Source: Onthophagus taurus (lineage: Eukaryota; Arthropoda; Insecta; Coleoptera; Scarabaeidae). From it: a DNA stretch of 64,000 nucleotides. Numbering within the stretch: the first letter of the stretch is position 1; the number at the start of each line of letters is the position of its first letter. The stretch is taken from positions 16,616,001 to 16,680,000 of the forward strand of contig NC_091967.1 of NCBI RefSeq assembly GCF_036711975.1. Direction: 5' to 3'. Shown one piece after another: positions 36,148 to 49,108 of the stretch. A program made the translations under genes and the position numbers. Under the pieces are notes generated by a model, which did no database searches, was not told the origin of the DNA, and saw only the letters and a program-made list of their open reading frames with translations.

Positions 36148-37051
36148 GAAAATTACGTTTATACTACTGCATTCTCAAAAAAAGAAACATGAGCCAAAAG
36201 TCCAATATAGAAAATGCGACATATGTGATTTAATATTACCTAATGCGGAACGGTTGAGTAAACATAAACGAGTCCATAGAGAAAAAACGTTTCCATGTGA
36301 CCTTTGCAACATGAAATTCAAATACAATTATGAAGTAGTAGTTCACAAGCGACAACGCCACGAGAAGTTTAAACCGGAAACATGTACGGTATGTTCCAAA
36401 CGTCTTGCATCAAAAACATCATTACTGTTACATATGAAGTGTCGGCACACTAATGAAATTGAATTCCAATGTGATCAGTGTGATAAAGGATATACAACGG
36501 AAAAGGCATTGCATGAACACACGAAAACTGTGCATAAAGGTGTTAGGTATTATTGTGCACATTGTAAAAAGGTTTACAGAAACGAACAGTATTTTAAGCA
36601 GCACATGAGAATTCATGAACCAGATTATGTGAAAACAGATCATGTGTGTTCAGTTTGTTCAAAGAGTTTAAGTTCGGCAGTGTCACTTTATAAACATATG
36701 ACAATTCATAATGGTACTAGTGCTAAGTACGTTTGCGAAATTTGTGGAAAGAAGTTGTCTTCTACAAAATCTCTAGTTATTCATAAACGTTTACACACTG
36801 GCGAAAAGCCGGAGGTGTGTAGATTTTGTGATAAAACATTTGTGGATAAGGGTAGAGTTAAAGATCACGAACGAACTCATACAAAAGAAAAACCTTATAT
36901 ATGTAAAATATGTGGTAAAGGATTCAGTCAGTGTGGTAGCCTCAAAATTCATACTAGATACCATACTGGGGAACGACCCTATGTCTGTAATGTTTGTAAT
37001 AAAGGATTTGTTACTAAATCTGCAATGAAAACGCATTCAAATAGTCATTAA
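36148..37051 (+). CDS. exon B: alternative 3' exon, ten C2H2 fingers
   Basis: Acceptor tttttttag|g at 36148, phase 2, then KITFIL and 300 codons to TAA; with the common exons this makes about a 540-aa protein. Ten tandem C2H2 fingers run from RKCDICDLIL to NKGFVTKSAMKTH. Later fingers are joined by TGEKP/TGERP linkers typical of DNA binding. There is no in-frame ATG before finger 2 (first is MKFKYN), which argues against an independent gene. AATAAA lies at 37074-37079, 23 nt after the stop. It is the intact sister of exon A (shared phrases HVCxVCS, YVCEICGKKLS) and belongs with N and O in the 10-finger group. Confidence 0.85.
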
Positions 37052-37328
37052 GTGATTCGTTCAAATAAATTGATTTTTTATAACGTAAAAGCGTACTTTT
37101 ATACTCTAGGAATATAGATTTAATTCAATAATTTATTAATTATAAAATTTTTAAATTATACTTATTTTTGTTCATATTTCAAGTTTAAGTAATAAAATTC
37201 TTTCCGTTGATTAATCGTCGAATTTTTTATGTTTGTTTTCCCCGTCTTAGCCGTCTCCAAAGCAGTTATTTGTTTTCATCGCAAACGTACGATTAATACA
37301 AAAGTTACAGAATAATTTAATTTTGCAG

Positions 37329-38388
37329 ATGTGATCAATCTGACGATGGTAGTATTGCCACTGGATATGAATGCGAATTGTGCGTTGAGGTGTTTCCCAC
37401 AGAAAATGCTTTTCTCAGCCATTACACAAAGGAAGATGTGTGTGGTCTGTTGTGCTGCGTTTGCGATGCTATTTTTCTTTCAATGGATGATTTAGTTGAA
37501 CATCAACAAACGCACAGTATGGAAAATATTGTAGTTGAACCTGGTGAAATTCAATTTGAACAATATAATGAAAATGTGGAAGCAGTCCTAAATATCCCTA
37601 GCGATGAAGTAATTGTTGATCCAACTACAAATGATTTGGTGTATATTTTAGACGATTCATCTTGTGTTAATGAAGTTGTAATCGAAGAAACAAATCAACA
37701 AGATGGGCAGAAAACTAGTAAAAGTAGTTCAGACAATGCGGTAGTAGTACATACGGATCATGTTTATATGATGTCACCGCAACAAGATTTAACTAATTCC
37801 GCAGATTCAAAGAAAAAAAGAAATTATGTCGCATCAAAGGGTCGACAACCGGCTCCAAAAAGAAGACATGAAGTACCCGATTTTTCTGCATCAAATTATG
37901 TAGTATTAACCCCTAATTCTGATGTCGATGTTGTTCATTACAAATGTTTGCGGTGCGAACAATTATTTATAAGCAAGTTTGTGTTCTTGAGGCATATTGA
38001 AAAAGGAAAATGTTTTGTGAACAACTGTGATGTGTGTCCGGCAATTTTCGAAAGAAACAGTGAATTTTACGATCACTACGTCACAGCCCATACTGATCGC
38101 GCAATATGTACCTTTTGTTTTAGAACTTTTATGTATGAGAAAAATGTGAAAGAACACATGCTGAGGCATTTAGATCAATTTAGACATAGATGTGACGTGT
38201 GCAATAAAGGTTTCTACACTCTTAGAGAATTTAGGAATCATTACAAAAATAGACATATGGGTATAAGACATCGATGTGCAATATGTGGCCGGTCATTTGC
38301 TGATGAATATTATTTTAAACGACATATTGCTACTCATTCAAAGATAGAAGTTTCTGATAGTACTTCAGATTTAAATTCTAGTATTTAA
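37329..38388 (+). CDS. exon C: alternative 3' exon, mixed fingers and acidic linker
   Basis: Acceptor ttttgcag|a at 37329, the only one of the fifteen whose exon starts with A; phase 2, 352 codons. Two N-terminal knuckles (CELCVEVF..., CCVCDAIF...) precede an acidic, low-complexity stretch of about 130 residues and a basic patch (KKKRNY, APKRRHE). Five more fingers follow, from YKCLRCEQLF (C2HC) to CAICGRSFADEYYFKRH. Linkers are not of the TGEKP type, so DNA contact may be limited and protein binding more likely. AATAAA lies at 38424-38429. It does not group closely with the other cassettes. Confidence 0.8.
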
Positions 38389-38576
38389 GGATGTGTACGT
38401 ACACTGTAAGAATATTATTAAATAATAAATATATTTTAAGTTATGTATAAAATTTTAACTTATGTTTTCAATAAACGTAATAAATATGTTATTAATATAA
38501 ATTATTTTTTATGTTGCAATTTATATACATGAATAAATATTAACATTTTTCTGAATTTTAATAAAGGCTTTTTTAG

Positions 38577-39156
38577 GCCGAAGAAAATAAATCATTCGTT
38601 ACAACAAACACAACATAGGATTTATGTTACTACATCTAACTGTAACAACCAACCATTAATCCTATTAAACAATGAAAGTGAAAGGAAATATACTGTAAAC
38701 ATAAGGAACGCAAAGGAACGTTTGAAACGTAAACGTGAAGAACTATCACGAAAACTCATTAAATTAAAACCAAATATGATATGTTTTTCAAAAAGATTTC
38801 CAAATTGTAAAACATACGACGCAACTACTTTCAAAAATAAACGTGATTTCAGGTCACAAACAGAATTTCCAATGCGTTTATTCCAAGACTTGGATAATTC
38901 TCATCTTTCAAAATCTCCAGATGATGAGATTAAAGTTACTTATAATGATATTGCATTTGATATGTGTGAACTTTCTGACGACACCGCTGACAGCCAATTT
39001 AAATCTGATATTATTGAAATACTTGATTCTGATAGCGACACTGAAGATAATAAAATGGGAATAACAGAATCTTTATCAGTAAATCATAAGGAACGAAAAT
39101 CAAATAATCCAGGGTGTATAATGAGGAAATACATTAAACCAGCAATGTTAAAATAA
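38577..39156 (+). CDS. exon D: alternative 3' exon without zinc fingers
   Basis: Acceptor ttttttag|g at 38577, phase 2, 192 codons to TAA. There is no Cys/His finger. The first half is basic and helix-prone (NAKERLKRKREELSRKLIK). The second half is acidic and holds VTYNDIAFD and SDIIEILDSDSDTED. The latter has the form of a SUMO-interacting motif (short hydrophobic core flanked by Asp/Ser acidic residues). Both pieces are matched in exon E (VCNDIKFD; SNVIEIVDSDDED), so D looks like a class 2 exon that kept its regulatory half and lost its Cys-rich half. AATAAA lies at 39223-39228. The isoform would dimerise through the ZAD without its own fingers. Confidence 0.7.
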
Positions 39157-39228
39157 TTTACTTACTTATGCTGATTGACGTAATGTGCGATTTACAAAAT
39201 GCATCGTGTAGATATTGTACTAAATAAA

Positions 39229-39640
39229 TATATAATTAGTAATATTTTATGTAATTTATTGTAATAAATATTAAGAATCGAACAGTGGCATCATAATTAC
39301 CTTCACACCAATTCGGTATTAAGGAGCATTTCAGTTCATTAATCTACTGTACTCATTATACCTACTTATTCTTTCAGGTTGAAATATTGAATCCGAGGTT
39401 GCTTGCAACGGATGCGCTGTAAAATATTCAATTTCACATTGATCAATTAATACAGAAAATATGTAGATCTTTGGGTTATATAATTAGCTAACTTGGGTTC
39501 TATTATCTTCTAAACTACATATAACTTTTGTCCATATTTCTACCAGTTTTATCTTCATTACTCTTAAATCATTGCTTTTAGTTGGTAATTTGCTCTGGAA
39601 TTAATTGGTATTGGGATATATAATATATGTTCAGAACATA
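39229..39640. other. spacer after exon D, nothing recognised
   Basis: AT-rich spacer with no supported feature. Confidence 0.4.
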
Positions 39641-40050
39641 CTAGTGTTGTAAGAGTAATGTTTGATGTATGAAAAAGCACTTAAAGGAAGAATGTTCATA
39701 AACAAAGACTTTTCTACATCTACAAAAGAAGTTACTGTTGCTGGTGATGGTTCATGGTCAAAACTAGGCTATTCACCTTTCTTGATTATTGGTTGTGTGA
39801 TAAGGAAGTAAGCAACAAAATCTTAGATGGCTTCATAAAATCGAATAATTGCAAAATGTGTGATGCTTAATTTTTGACTTTGAGGCATAGTATGAAGATA
39901 ATTTCGATGGAATTAATGGAAGAATTTCAAAGGTCAAAATAGAATATTGTGTGAAATATGCTAGTAGTGACCGTGAAACAATGGTACAAAAACGAATGTT
40001 GCGACGAATCTTTCGAAGCCAACAAATGTGATCAAGTTATAGGAAAGGTA
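39641..40050 (+). mobile_element. Mutator-like transposase fragment
   Basis: Broken plus-strand frames read VTVAGDGSWSKLGYSPF, then KILDGFIKSNNCKMCDA, then FDGINGRISK. The pattern 'DGsW.krGysS...GkvLD..vkskyCk.C' is that of the insect Mutator-like transposase domain. Stops and frame changes show decay. Confidence 0.6.
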
Positions 40051-40320
40051 AAAATCCTAGTCAATTTGCTTATTCAGTTTTATATTATTACAGTTTGCAA
40101 TATGTTCAGAATAAATTCAGACCGATTGCGGTCGATGTTTCACTGATGTTGGGAATAAATTTTATGCGATAAATTAATTATTGTTACATATTGTGCATTA
40201 ATCTTGTCTTTCCACTAATAAGTTGGAGTATCTCCCTAATTTTGTTTACTAGTTTTTTCAATGTATGTATACTTATTTAAAAATTATAATCATAACAAAA
40301 TCTAATAAAATATGTTTCAG

Positions 40321-41275
40321 GATTACGAAGAGTGAACCAACGGTTTCATTCGGGGATACTAATGTAAATCTATGTGATTCCTTGGAGCAAGAGAGTGATG
40401 AATGTGCGTTTAATATTGATGATTTTATCAAAAGATCTAGACCAAGTGATTCCTCAGAATTAGAACTAAATGAGTCGTTGGAAGTGTCTAAATGTAATGA
40501 ATGTGGGAAAGTTTTTATGAATAGTCATCAATACAAAATTCATATTCAAATGCATAAACTTACTATGCAAAATGACAGTTCATCTAAAGCTCATCTTGAT
40601 GGTGAAGAAAATCAACAATGTTGCGATACTTCCTTAGAAAACATCGAAATTGTTTGTAATGATATTAAGTTCGATAAATATGATAATTCTCAAAATATTG
40701 TTAGAAACCCTGATTCTATAGATCAATGTCAATCTAACGTTATTGAAATAGTTGACTCTGATGATGAAGATTGCATTGTTGTTACTCCATTACAAACGAA
40801 AATTTGTGTAAAATGTAAAACATCTGCCGTATCGTTAAATGAAAGTAATGTATGTCCTACATGCGTCGTTTGCACTCCTTTATATATTTCTGTAAAATGT
40901 GCATATTGTAAAATTGATTTTGATCTTAAAAACTCTATAGTGTTAGAAGGAAAAGTATTATGTAAGTCTTGCGTCCGTGAAAAGTTAACTTGTGTTTTGT
41001 GTAACGAAGAATCTCCTTCATTGCAACATTTGAAAAATCATACTCGCCAACAACATTTTTGTAATTTTTGTAACAAACACATTATAAACCTTACCAAACA
41101 CAAAATCAATCAAGTAACTTGTACCATATGTCAAGAGCCGTTATGTACTAAATTTAATGTCCAGCAACATTATAGGATAAATCATAAAGAGTATTATTGT
41201 ATGTTGTGTGCATCTAGGTTTACTACTGACTATGGTTTGTATTTACATTCGCAAAAATTTCATTCTGTAAAATGA
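40321..41275 (+). CDS. exon E: class 2 alternative 3' exon, Cys-rich
   Basis: Acceptor tgtttcag|g at 40321, phase 2, 317 codons. N-terminal part: acidic with one C2H2 finger (CNECGKVFMNSHQYKIH), IEIVCNDIKFD and SNVIEIVDSDDED (SIM-like). Then a paired-CxxC block (CVKC, CPTC, CAYC, CKSC, CVLC) with treble-clef or LIM-like spacing. It ends with spaced knuckles CNFC, CTIC and CMLCASRFTTDYGLYLH. The order of the last part matches exons J and L. An upstream ATG at 40265 is in frame but in the intron, so a separate start cannot be excluded. AATAAA at 41311-41316; exon F follows after 160 bp. Confidence 0.8.
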
Positions 41276-41435
41276 AAATTGAAGAATAGTCAATTTACCA
41301 CTTTATAATTAATAAAATATATTTTAACATTAATTGGTGTTGTTTTAATCGCTTATTTTAATTTCTGTTTTAGTTCCAAATTTGAATTTTCCCGATAAGA
41401 ATCAATTTAACATAATTTATACGAACCGTTTTTAG

Positions 41436-42576
41436 GTGTGACTTACTTTCTACAAATATATCAATAGAAGACCAGGCCGAATATGCTAAACCAAATAAAA
41501 GAAAAATGAAGAAACCGATAAAGGTGTCAGAACATAATGAAAATATGAAGATTGTGTATGGTGATAACGAAACATTAGATAAAAAGCAGTTAATAAAATG
41601 TGACGATTTACTATTTAAATGTAAATTGTGTAAAACAGAGAAAATATTTTCAAAAAAAGAGGTGATACAACATTATGGATTGCATCATAAAGATGTTCGA
41701 GTGCCAAGAAGTATAAGATTAGCAAGAATGTTTAGTTGCGAAATATGTTCAAAAAAGTTTAAATTATCCCACAGTTTACAAGTGCACATGACGACTCATA
41801 ACAACACGTTTCTTTGTGTTGATTGTCATTTAACATTTAAGAAGGACATTGATTATGTGTTGCATTGTCGAAAACATTGTCCGGACAATAAATTTAAATG
41901 CGTTTACTGTGATTATGAAACATCTGATGTGAATGATATATCGCAACATTTACACAGTTTCCACGACAAGTTTAGATACACTTGTAAAATATGCAATAAA
42001 GGTTTTGATGTTTTAACGTGGTTTGAGGAACACGATAATTTGCATACGGGTAAAAAACCGTTTACATGTGAATTTTGTGGCAAATCATTCATTTATTCAA
42101 GATATTTGGCAGCGCATAAAACCAGTATGCACAAATTAGAAATTACTGGTGAGGCTAGCACCTACGAATGTCCTCTGTGTAATAAACAATACCAACACAA
42201 AAACAGTTTAAAAGTACACATGAATTCCCATACTGGAAACGTAGCGATATGCGATATATGTGGAAAACAATTATCAAGTACAGAAAAATTAAAGTTTCAT
42301 ATGAGAACACACACCGGTTATAAACCGTTTAAGTGTAAATTTTGCGAGAAATGTTTTACAAAAAAACCTATATTAATAGAACATGAACGAATTCACACTG
42401 GTGAAAAACCGTATAATTGTAGTTATTGTCATAAATCGTTTTCGCAACGATCGAGTTTGGTGATTCATATTCGAACTCATACAGGTGAACGACCGTATGT
42501 ATGTCATATATGTAATAAAGGTTTTGTTGCTAGATCGCTGCTAAATATTCACTTTAAAAATTGTAAAGGCTATTAA
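41436..42576 (+). CDS. exon F: alternative 3' exon, eleven fingers
   Basis: Acceptor tttttag|g at 41436, phase 2 (CDLLSTNIS...), 379 codons. Eleven fingers run from CKLCKTEKIF to CNKGFVARSLLNIHFKNC; the last is C2HC, the mark of the middle group. Fingers 8-11 have TGYKP/TGEKP/TGERP linkers and the conserved FSQRSSLVIH helix. Finger 8 (ICDICGKQLSS) and finger 6 (FCGKSFIYSRYL) have close counterparts in G, H, I and M. Only a variant poly(A) hexamer (AATACA, 42635-42640) is seen downstream. Confidence 0.85.
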
Positions 42577-42640
42577 AGTATGTTCAAACCAAATGAGATT
42601 TGTTGCTAAATCATTATCTTGATTTTGAACAATTAATACA

Positions 42641-43379
42641 AAATTTGATAATTTAATATTTAATAGAATACTTGCTATAAGAGTTGTTCGCTGACTTAGC
42701 ATGTTATAATACCAGGACACTGTAATATAAAACTAGTTACTTTTACATATTTTGTTCGTTAGTATTTTATTGGAAACGCTTAATCATTAATATGGTTCAT
42801 TATTGGTGGTTAATATGGGCGTTGTGATATAGATGGTCAAAATCTATCGAAAGAGTTGCGAGATATCAATATTAAGTGTTACCTAGTTATATCATCTGTT
42901 AATAACTTAATTAAACTTCGCAACTACCAGAACTTTATACAACTGCTAATATCAACCTCAAAGACTGATTTAACGATATCTAGTATCTTTAAATGTTTGT
43001 TTCATTTTAATTGAGGAAATATGTAATCAAATAACCGCATTGTAATTCAACCATAAGGAAATTTGTAAAATGAACAGAATCTATAAAGCTTAAAATTGAT
43101 TTGGCAGTTCATAACAGTTCTAAAACATAAGTGCTTTTTGCATTTATAGCAACTGAATATTGTGTATCTTTGATTTTTTGTTGTTTCTTTGATATTGTTC
43201 AGTTTCTACCAGAGATTGTATGCTTTTCTATTTTGAGGAATATTGATTTAGGTTTTAATTTCTTAACGATTTCTTACGTTCTCATCTAGTAATTGATGCT
43301 TAAGCTAGATATAATTGCCTTAGAGTTTTATTATTATTATTACTTTCATATAGATATGAGACTTAGCTCTATTATTTTT
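42641..43379. other. spacer after exon F, nothing recognised
   Basis: AT-rich, with no coding or repeat structure recognised. Confidence 0.4.
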
Positions 43380-43960
43380 GCTTCACATCTTTGCCCTTAT
43401 TTACTTGTTTGGTAGATTTTCCTTCCACCTTTTTCTAGGTCTATCTTCCAATGTTCCCTCTACCTGTTGGTGATTTGGTAATCATTATTCTGACAATTCG
43501 TTCCTCTGTTATGCGATCGATGTGCTTATTCCATTTATACTTTCTGTTTAGTACCCAGTCACTGATATTATCTATCCTGTATGTGCTCAGTTCTTTCTCT
43601 GCCCATCAGACATTTTTCCAGCTATTCTATGCACTAATATCATTTCCGTAGTTTCTGGTATTCTTTCAGTTTTGGATGTCTCGGGTCGGATTGCTGCTGC
43701 ATAAGTTAGTATAGATCTAATTGGAGTCTTATAAATTCGGGCTTTAGTTCAAATCTCAACATCCCCGTATCCAGCTATTTCGATACCCAGGTATTTAAAT
43801 TTTATTTTCTGGTGTATGATTTTATCATTGACCACAAACTTGCATTTGATCGGTATCTTGGAGGTAGTTATAGATTTTGTTTTTGTCACTGATATTGTTA
43901 AGCTACAATCGATATGATATTAGATTGCAGTGCCTAGGCTGAATTAAGCAAGTACTGCTA
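43380..43960 (-). mobile_element. non-LTR retrotransposon 3' part
   Basis: Read on the minus strand, broken frames give KARIYKTPIRSILTYAA, SKTERIPETTEMIL, HRIAGKM and later RGNIGR..PRKRW, the order of the region following the RT domain in insect non-LTR elements ('iykt.irP.LTYa.e...kt...l...E...lRri.g...GRPrkRW'). It has frame changes and stops. Orientation is opposite to the locus. Confidence 0.7.
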
Positions 43961-44995
43961 TGTCGTTCAAATGTCGCCGAGGCGCTAAAATATGTATATT
44001 AATTTTGAACGTATAGTTCGCAGTTCATCTGGGATTCTATATCAGGAGATTTTTTAAAATTTTTAAATGCTTTACCTGCTTTACTTCTAACATTTGAGGG
44101 AAGGAATAAGACACCTTCTCATGCTATCTTTTTTTCCAGCATTTTTCAAGCTTTAAAGCTCCGTTTTTCTTTCAGTATATTCATCGCATGGTTAACGTAG
44201 TGAATGTGATCAATGTTTTAAGAACCATTTTTTTGAGAAATGATTCTTGAAAATATTATAACAACTGCATCTACAATTGCAATCAGTAAAATTTTCTTTT
44301 TCTACACGGTTGCAATGTTTTCAACATTTTTATGGTCTCGAACAGAACATGATTGAAATTATCTAATATCTTTTTTTGGTTAGTATTTCTCTGTGAAAAA
44401 AGCAGTACGTGAGAAAGCACGCGATTTGTAATTTTGTTATGTAAACAATACCTGGAGTGTGTTGAACACATGTATTAAAAATGTTTAAGATTTGCTGTTC
44501 AAAACCAAGATAGTGGTGCATATATTGAGATTTGTTGTAAGCACTTCCTGCACCGCGAAAACAGTTATAAATCACAAATCGCTTTATTAAACTAACCCAA
44601 AGAGATATCTACTTGTACCTACCCATGTGGTTTGTGTTTTATAACACTACGTGCGCAGATCAGATCGATTGGTATGAACATATTAATTAATTTTATTAAA
44701 AAGTAGCGATATATTCTTTTTTAATTCTATTTACACGAACATTTACTTTTTGTAATAAATAATTTATAATGTAACTGTGCGCTAATATGGTTTAACATCT
44801 TAGTAAACAGATATTAAATTAACAAGAAGAAAAAAATGATCCAGAAACTTGTATTGAAACTAGATTAATCTGAAATAAAATTAATTGTTATTGAATCTTT
44901 AATTAAATTAATATAACAAATTAGATTTATTTTTATTATTATCCTTTTAACAAAATTATCACTTTTTAAAAAGTACTACAAGAAATTCTTTTCAG
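43961..44995. other. spacer before exon G, nothing recognised
   Basis: AT-rich. Two minus-strand open frames near 44283-44575 have no domain. Confidence 0.4.
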
Positions 44996-46289
44996 GGCTT
45001 TTCAACCATTCATTACATTATCGGACGGCAGACGAGCGAAGAAGACGATTTGGAATAAGAAATTACCTGAAATCGATATAATCCCGATCCAAAAAGATTT
45101 ATGTGGTAAAAATAATCATTCTGTTAGTGTGGATGAGTACACAGACGATGCTACTCCTTCTCCTTCCGGTGCGAAAATATCAAGACATCCCTTATACAAA
45201 AATCCATTTATTTATAAAAAAAATTGTTGGAGATTGGGACGAAGAAAAAACCAACATTTTGAGCACACCAATCCAAAATGGGCGTGTATGATTTGTAATT
45301 TTGTAGCTAAAGAAAAAAACTCATTAATCAATCACTATGAAGTTCATAAAGCAGAAAAAGATGCTAAATTAGAATTACCTGAATGCAAATCTAAATCGGA
45401 CTATTTTAATTGCTCAATATGTTATCAGGAATTTACGTCCTTAAAAGCGTACGAAAAACATTTTGATCGGTACCATGGAGAAAGAAAATTTACTTGTTTT
45501 ATATGCGAAAAGTTTTATAAAGACGCCTTTCAACTTTGTATTCATAACCATTTGGCACACACAACAACCGAAAATCAATATTATTGTATTTTGTGTGATT
45601 TTAAAACAAATTCTAGGAAATCTTTGAAACAACACTTACAAGGACACGAAGATTCTTGCCTGTTTAAATGCGATGTTTGCGGAAGAGGATTCGAAGGAAA
45701 ATCAAATTTAGAGGAACACAAATCAATACACGACGCCGCAACAATATTTTGTTGCGACATTTGCGGCGAAAATTTTGATTCATCAGTTAATCTTGATGAA
45801 CATAAAAAATCAAAACATCCAGAAATTGAAAATGCGTTAGGCAACGAATGTCATTTGTGTGGAAAAAATTTTGCGAATAAGAAAAGTTTAATTTTACACA
45901 TTAAAGGGCACACTGGTGAAAGTTCAGTTTTGTGCGATATGTGTGGAAAGAGATTGTCAAGCGGAGAACATTTAAAACAACATTTACGGGTACATACCGG
46001 TTATAAACCACATACGTGTACTGTTTGTGGAAAAGGATTTGCAAAGAAATGCAACTTAACTCTGCATGAAAGGGTTCATAGTGGAGAAAAACCTTACGTT
46101 TGTAAAGTTTGTTCGAAAGCGTTTAGCCAAAGATCAACGTTGGTTATTCATGAACGATATCATACGGGAGAACGTCCATATGTTTGTAGTCTTTGTAGTA
46201 AAGGATTTGTTGCTAAAGGGTTACTTAGCGTTCACATTAAAAGTTGTAATGTTATACCAGCGGAATATTTAAGTGGTATTACAGATTAA
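44996..46289 (+). CDS. exon G: alternative 3' exon, eleven fingers
   Basis: Acceptor cttttcag|g at 44996, phase 2 (AFQPFITLSDG...), 430 codons, the longest cassette. About 95 residues of basic linker precede eleven fingers from CMICNFVAKEKNSLINH to CSLCSKGFVAKGLLSVHIKSC (C2HC). Fingers 8-11 have TGEKP-type linkers and FSQRSTLVIH. Before the first finger there is no ATG codon, only GTG, so an independent start is unlikely. Possible poly(A) hexamer is the variant ATTAAA at 46392-46397. Confidence 0.85.
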
Positions 46290-46630
46290 TAATGCATTTT
46301 TTTAATTGTTACTGTTTTGAAGATTAACTGTTTTAACTTTAATCGTTTATTGATTGTAATCACTTAATTAATTAATTTAAATTTGAATATAATTAAATGT
46401 TACTTTATTAATTGTTTGTTTGCACCAATATAGAAAGTACACAAATTTGTAGAAACATTAACTTTCCCCAAGATATTCATTTAGACGAAATTGTATTGGT
46501 TGTGTTCTTGGTAAGTAAAATAAGAGTTAATTCTAAATAATGTAAAAACAACAAGTTAATTATAACGAATTATTTAATATATTCGAGTTTGATATTATAT
46601 TTTGCTTATTCTAATTGATGTTATTTTTAG

Positions 46631-47726
46631 GATAAGAGTGAAAGAAAAATTTCGAATTGATCGTTTAAAATCGAAGCTGGATAATGAGTATACTCGGAAA
46701 GGTAAAAGATTATCAAAGGAATGGAAGTGCAGAAAATGCGATGATTCATTCACTACAATTAGATCCCTCAAAGCGCATAGAAAAGAAGCCCATTCGAAAG
46801 TCGGACAAGGTTTATGGTCCAAATATATTTATAGTCAAGTGGAAAATTTATACTTTTGCAATATATGCGATAAAAATAGTAAAACCCAAGAAGAAATGGA
46901 CCAACATGTAGTCTCCCATGATGAATCATACACTTGCGAACACTGTGGGAATGTATTTCAAAGTGCTTACAAATATTCTGTCCATATGAGATTTCATGGA
47001 TCAGAATATTTTCATTGCACTTTTTGCGACTATAAAACTCTTCGAAGAACCGCTATATTAACACACATTAATAACATGCACTTAAAAAACTTCATGTATT
47101 ATTGCAAGTTTTGTGGAAAAGGCACCGACGATAGAGTTAAACACAGAGAGCATGAAAACAGCCACGAAGGAGCTAAACCTTTTGTTTGTATAGTTTGCAA
47201 CAAAATATTTCTGTATTCAAGATATTTATTAACTCATCAACAAAGATACCATAAAGTAACTATAGACGGTATATCATTACCAAATCAATGTCACATTTGC
47301 AAAAGAACATTTTCGAAAGCTGCTTCCTTAACTAAACATCTCATAAACCATGAGAAAATAGCTATGAATGGAGGGAGAACACATTTGTGTGATGTATGCG
47401 GAAAAGCTTTTACTGGAAAAGAAAAACTTGAAGGTCATTATCGTATGCATACTGGTGACAAACCGTATTCGTGTTCTTATTGTCCCAAAAACTTTACTAA
47501 AAGAGAATATCTCGTAATGCACGAAAGGATTCATTCCGGAGAAAAACCATTTAGTTGCGAATATTGCGGAAAATGTTTCAATCAGCCCGCTCCACTTAAA
47601 ATTCACGTAAGAGGACATACTGGAGAACGGCCTTATATTTGTCATATTTGTAAAGATGGATATATTTCCCGAACAGCTTTAAATCATCACTTTAAGACAT
47701 GTCCTGGTCGAACTGCCGATCAGTAG
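46631..47726 (+). CDS. exon H: alternative 3' exon, eleven fingers
   Basis: Acceptor atttttag|g at 46631, phase 2 (IRVKEKF...), 364 codons. Eleven fingers from CRKCDDSFTTIRSLKAH to CHICKDGYISRTALNHHFKTC (C2HC). Finger 5 (CKFCGKGTDDRVKHREH) has a shifted pattern shared only with exon M. A linker phrase between fingers 1 and 2 (SKVGQGLWSKYIYSQVE) is nearly the same in M (SKVGKLLWAKYIYNKVE), so H and M are the closest pair among the 11-finger exons. AATAAA at 47768-47773. Confidence 0.85.
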
Positions 47727-47773
47727 TTATACCAAATACATTCAAAAAAAAAATTGTTATTAATTTCAATAAA

Positions 47774-48599
47774 CATTTTCATTTATTTTGATCTTTTATT
47801 TAATATTTTTAGCTGTTATAAAAATAGTGTTAATTTTATCCGATTTATATTTATACAAATTTCATTTTATACTTTATTTGTTATATTAAGTCTTCTCTCA
47901 GTGTCCAATGGAGCGAAAATTTAATTGTTTTAAATTGTCAATTTTGTGGTTTATAAATGTTATGTGAGTCATAGTGCGTGAAAGGTGCTCTGTGAAATGA
48001 TGGAATTATTTTTGAACTTGTTGTTGTTAGTCAGTAATGGTGCTAAGTCTTATTTAGAGTACCTTAATATACGCGTATCATATCTATATATTTTATATAT
48101 ATTTTTCTTATAAATCAGCTCTCAATCTTCAAGTAATCGAAGCCATTAAATTAGTATATGAAGACATGAGTAGTGTACGATCTTTTCACGATGTGTGTAG
48201 GCGAATACTCTCAAAATAATAGTGATCATTCAATACCATCGTTTGGGCGTTGGCTCCTAATACTAGGAAAACACTAGTACTAAACATCTCCATTGGCATT
48301 TATAAGAATGAATTAGTAGCGACCAAAACACTTATAATGTATGGAATGCGGAAAAATTCATTGTGACGAAAATCAATGAAAAATCTCTAAGGAAGGAAAT
48401 ATAGGGAGAGGATAAGAATCTGGAAAACTAATGTATGGCGCAGATTAATGATATATTGAATTTATCTTTGTTTTTTCGGTACTTAAAACTTAAACGCAAA
48501 AAATTGCAACTTGACCGAATCGATATCATGAACAATTTTTGTTCCATTAAACTGAGTTTTATTGTTAACTGCGATAAACGAGCAACTTTGAGAATACGA
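47774..48599. other. spacer after exon H, nothing recognised
   Basis: AT-rich DNA, no supported gene. Confidence 0.4.
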
Positions 48600-49060
48600 C
48601 ATTGACATATTCCAATTACACATCGACTTCAAAAAAGCTTACGGTAACATAGACAGAGGTAAACTACAATCAATACTGTTAGGCCATCAAAGTTGATTAG
48701 AATGATAAGTATAAAATAGATTAACATATCAAGTAAACGAAGATTGTTCGGAAAAATCTTTAATCTGGTTCGGGAAAGGGTAATAAGAAAAATCAGTCTG
48801 GACACAGAATCGACGTTGTTAAGCAGCTCAAAACAAATCATCGGATATACAGACGACATCAATATACTAGCAAGACAGGTAACAGATATAGATGAGTCCT
48901 TCAGGGATCCTGATGGCGTAGCTGCGGGAATAGACCTGGAAGTCAATGAGAAAAAAAGACTCCTAGTGCAGAGACATTCACAGAAAAACCCAAATTATAA
49001 TATACATGTACACGTAGACACTTACACAAAGAAACGCATAGAGTCTGGAATCTAGACTAT
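48600..49060 (+). mobile_element. non-LTR reverse transcriptase fragment
   Basis: Plus-strand pieces in RT order: IDFKKAYGNIDRGKLQS (about 48628-48674), KIFNLVRERVIRKISLD (48750 on), IIGYTDDINILARQVTDID (48837 on, the catalytic YxDD-type box) and GIDLEVNEKKR. The frame changes between pieces. The matching 3' end lies beyond a Tc1-like insertion at 49674-49843. Confidence 0.75.
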
Positions 49061-49108
49061 ATGGGACCTGTACTAACTATATGTGATATCCACGACTCTC
49101 ACAATATA

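Noticed and set aside
36428..37036. Minus-strand open frames opposite exon B and other finger exons
   Set aside because: Antisense of zinc-finger repeats; the codon pattern of fingers often leaves the opposite strand open.
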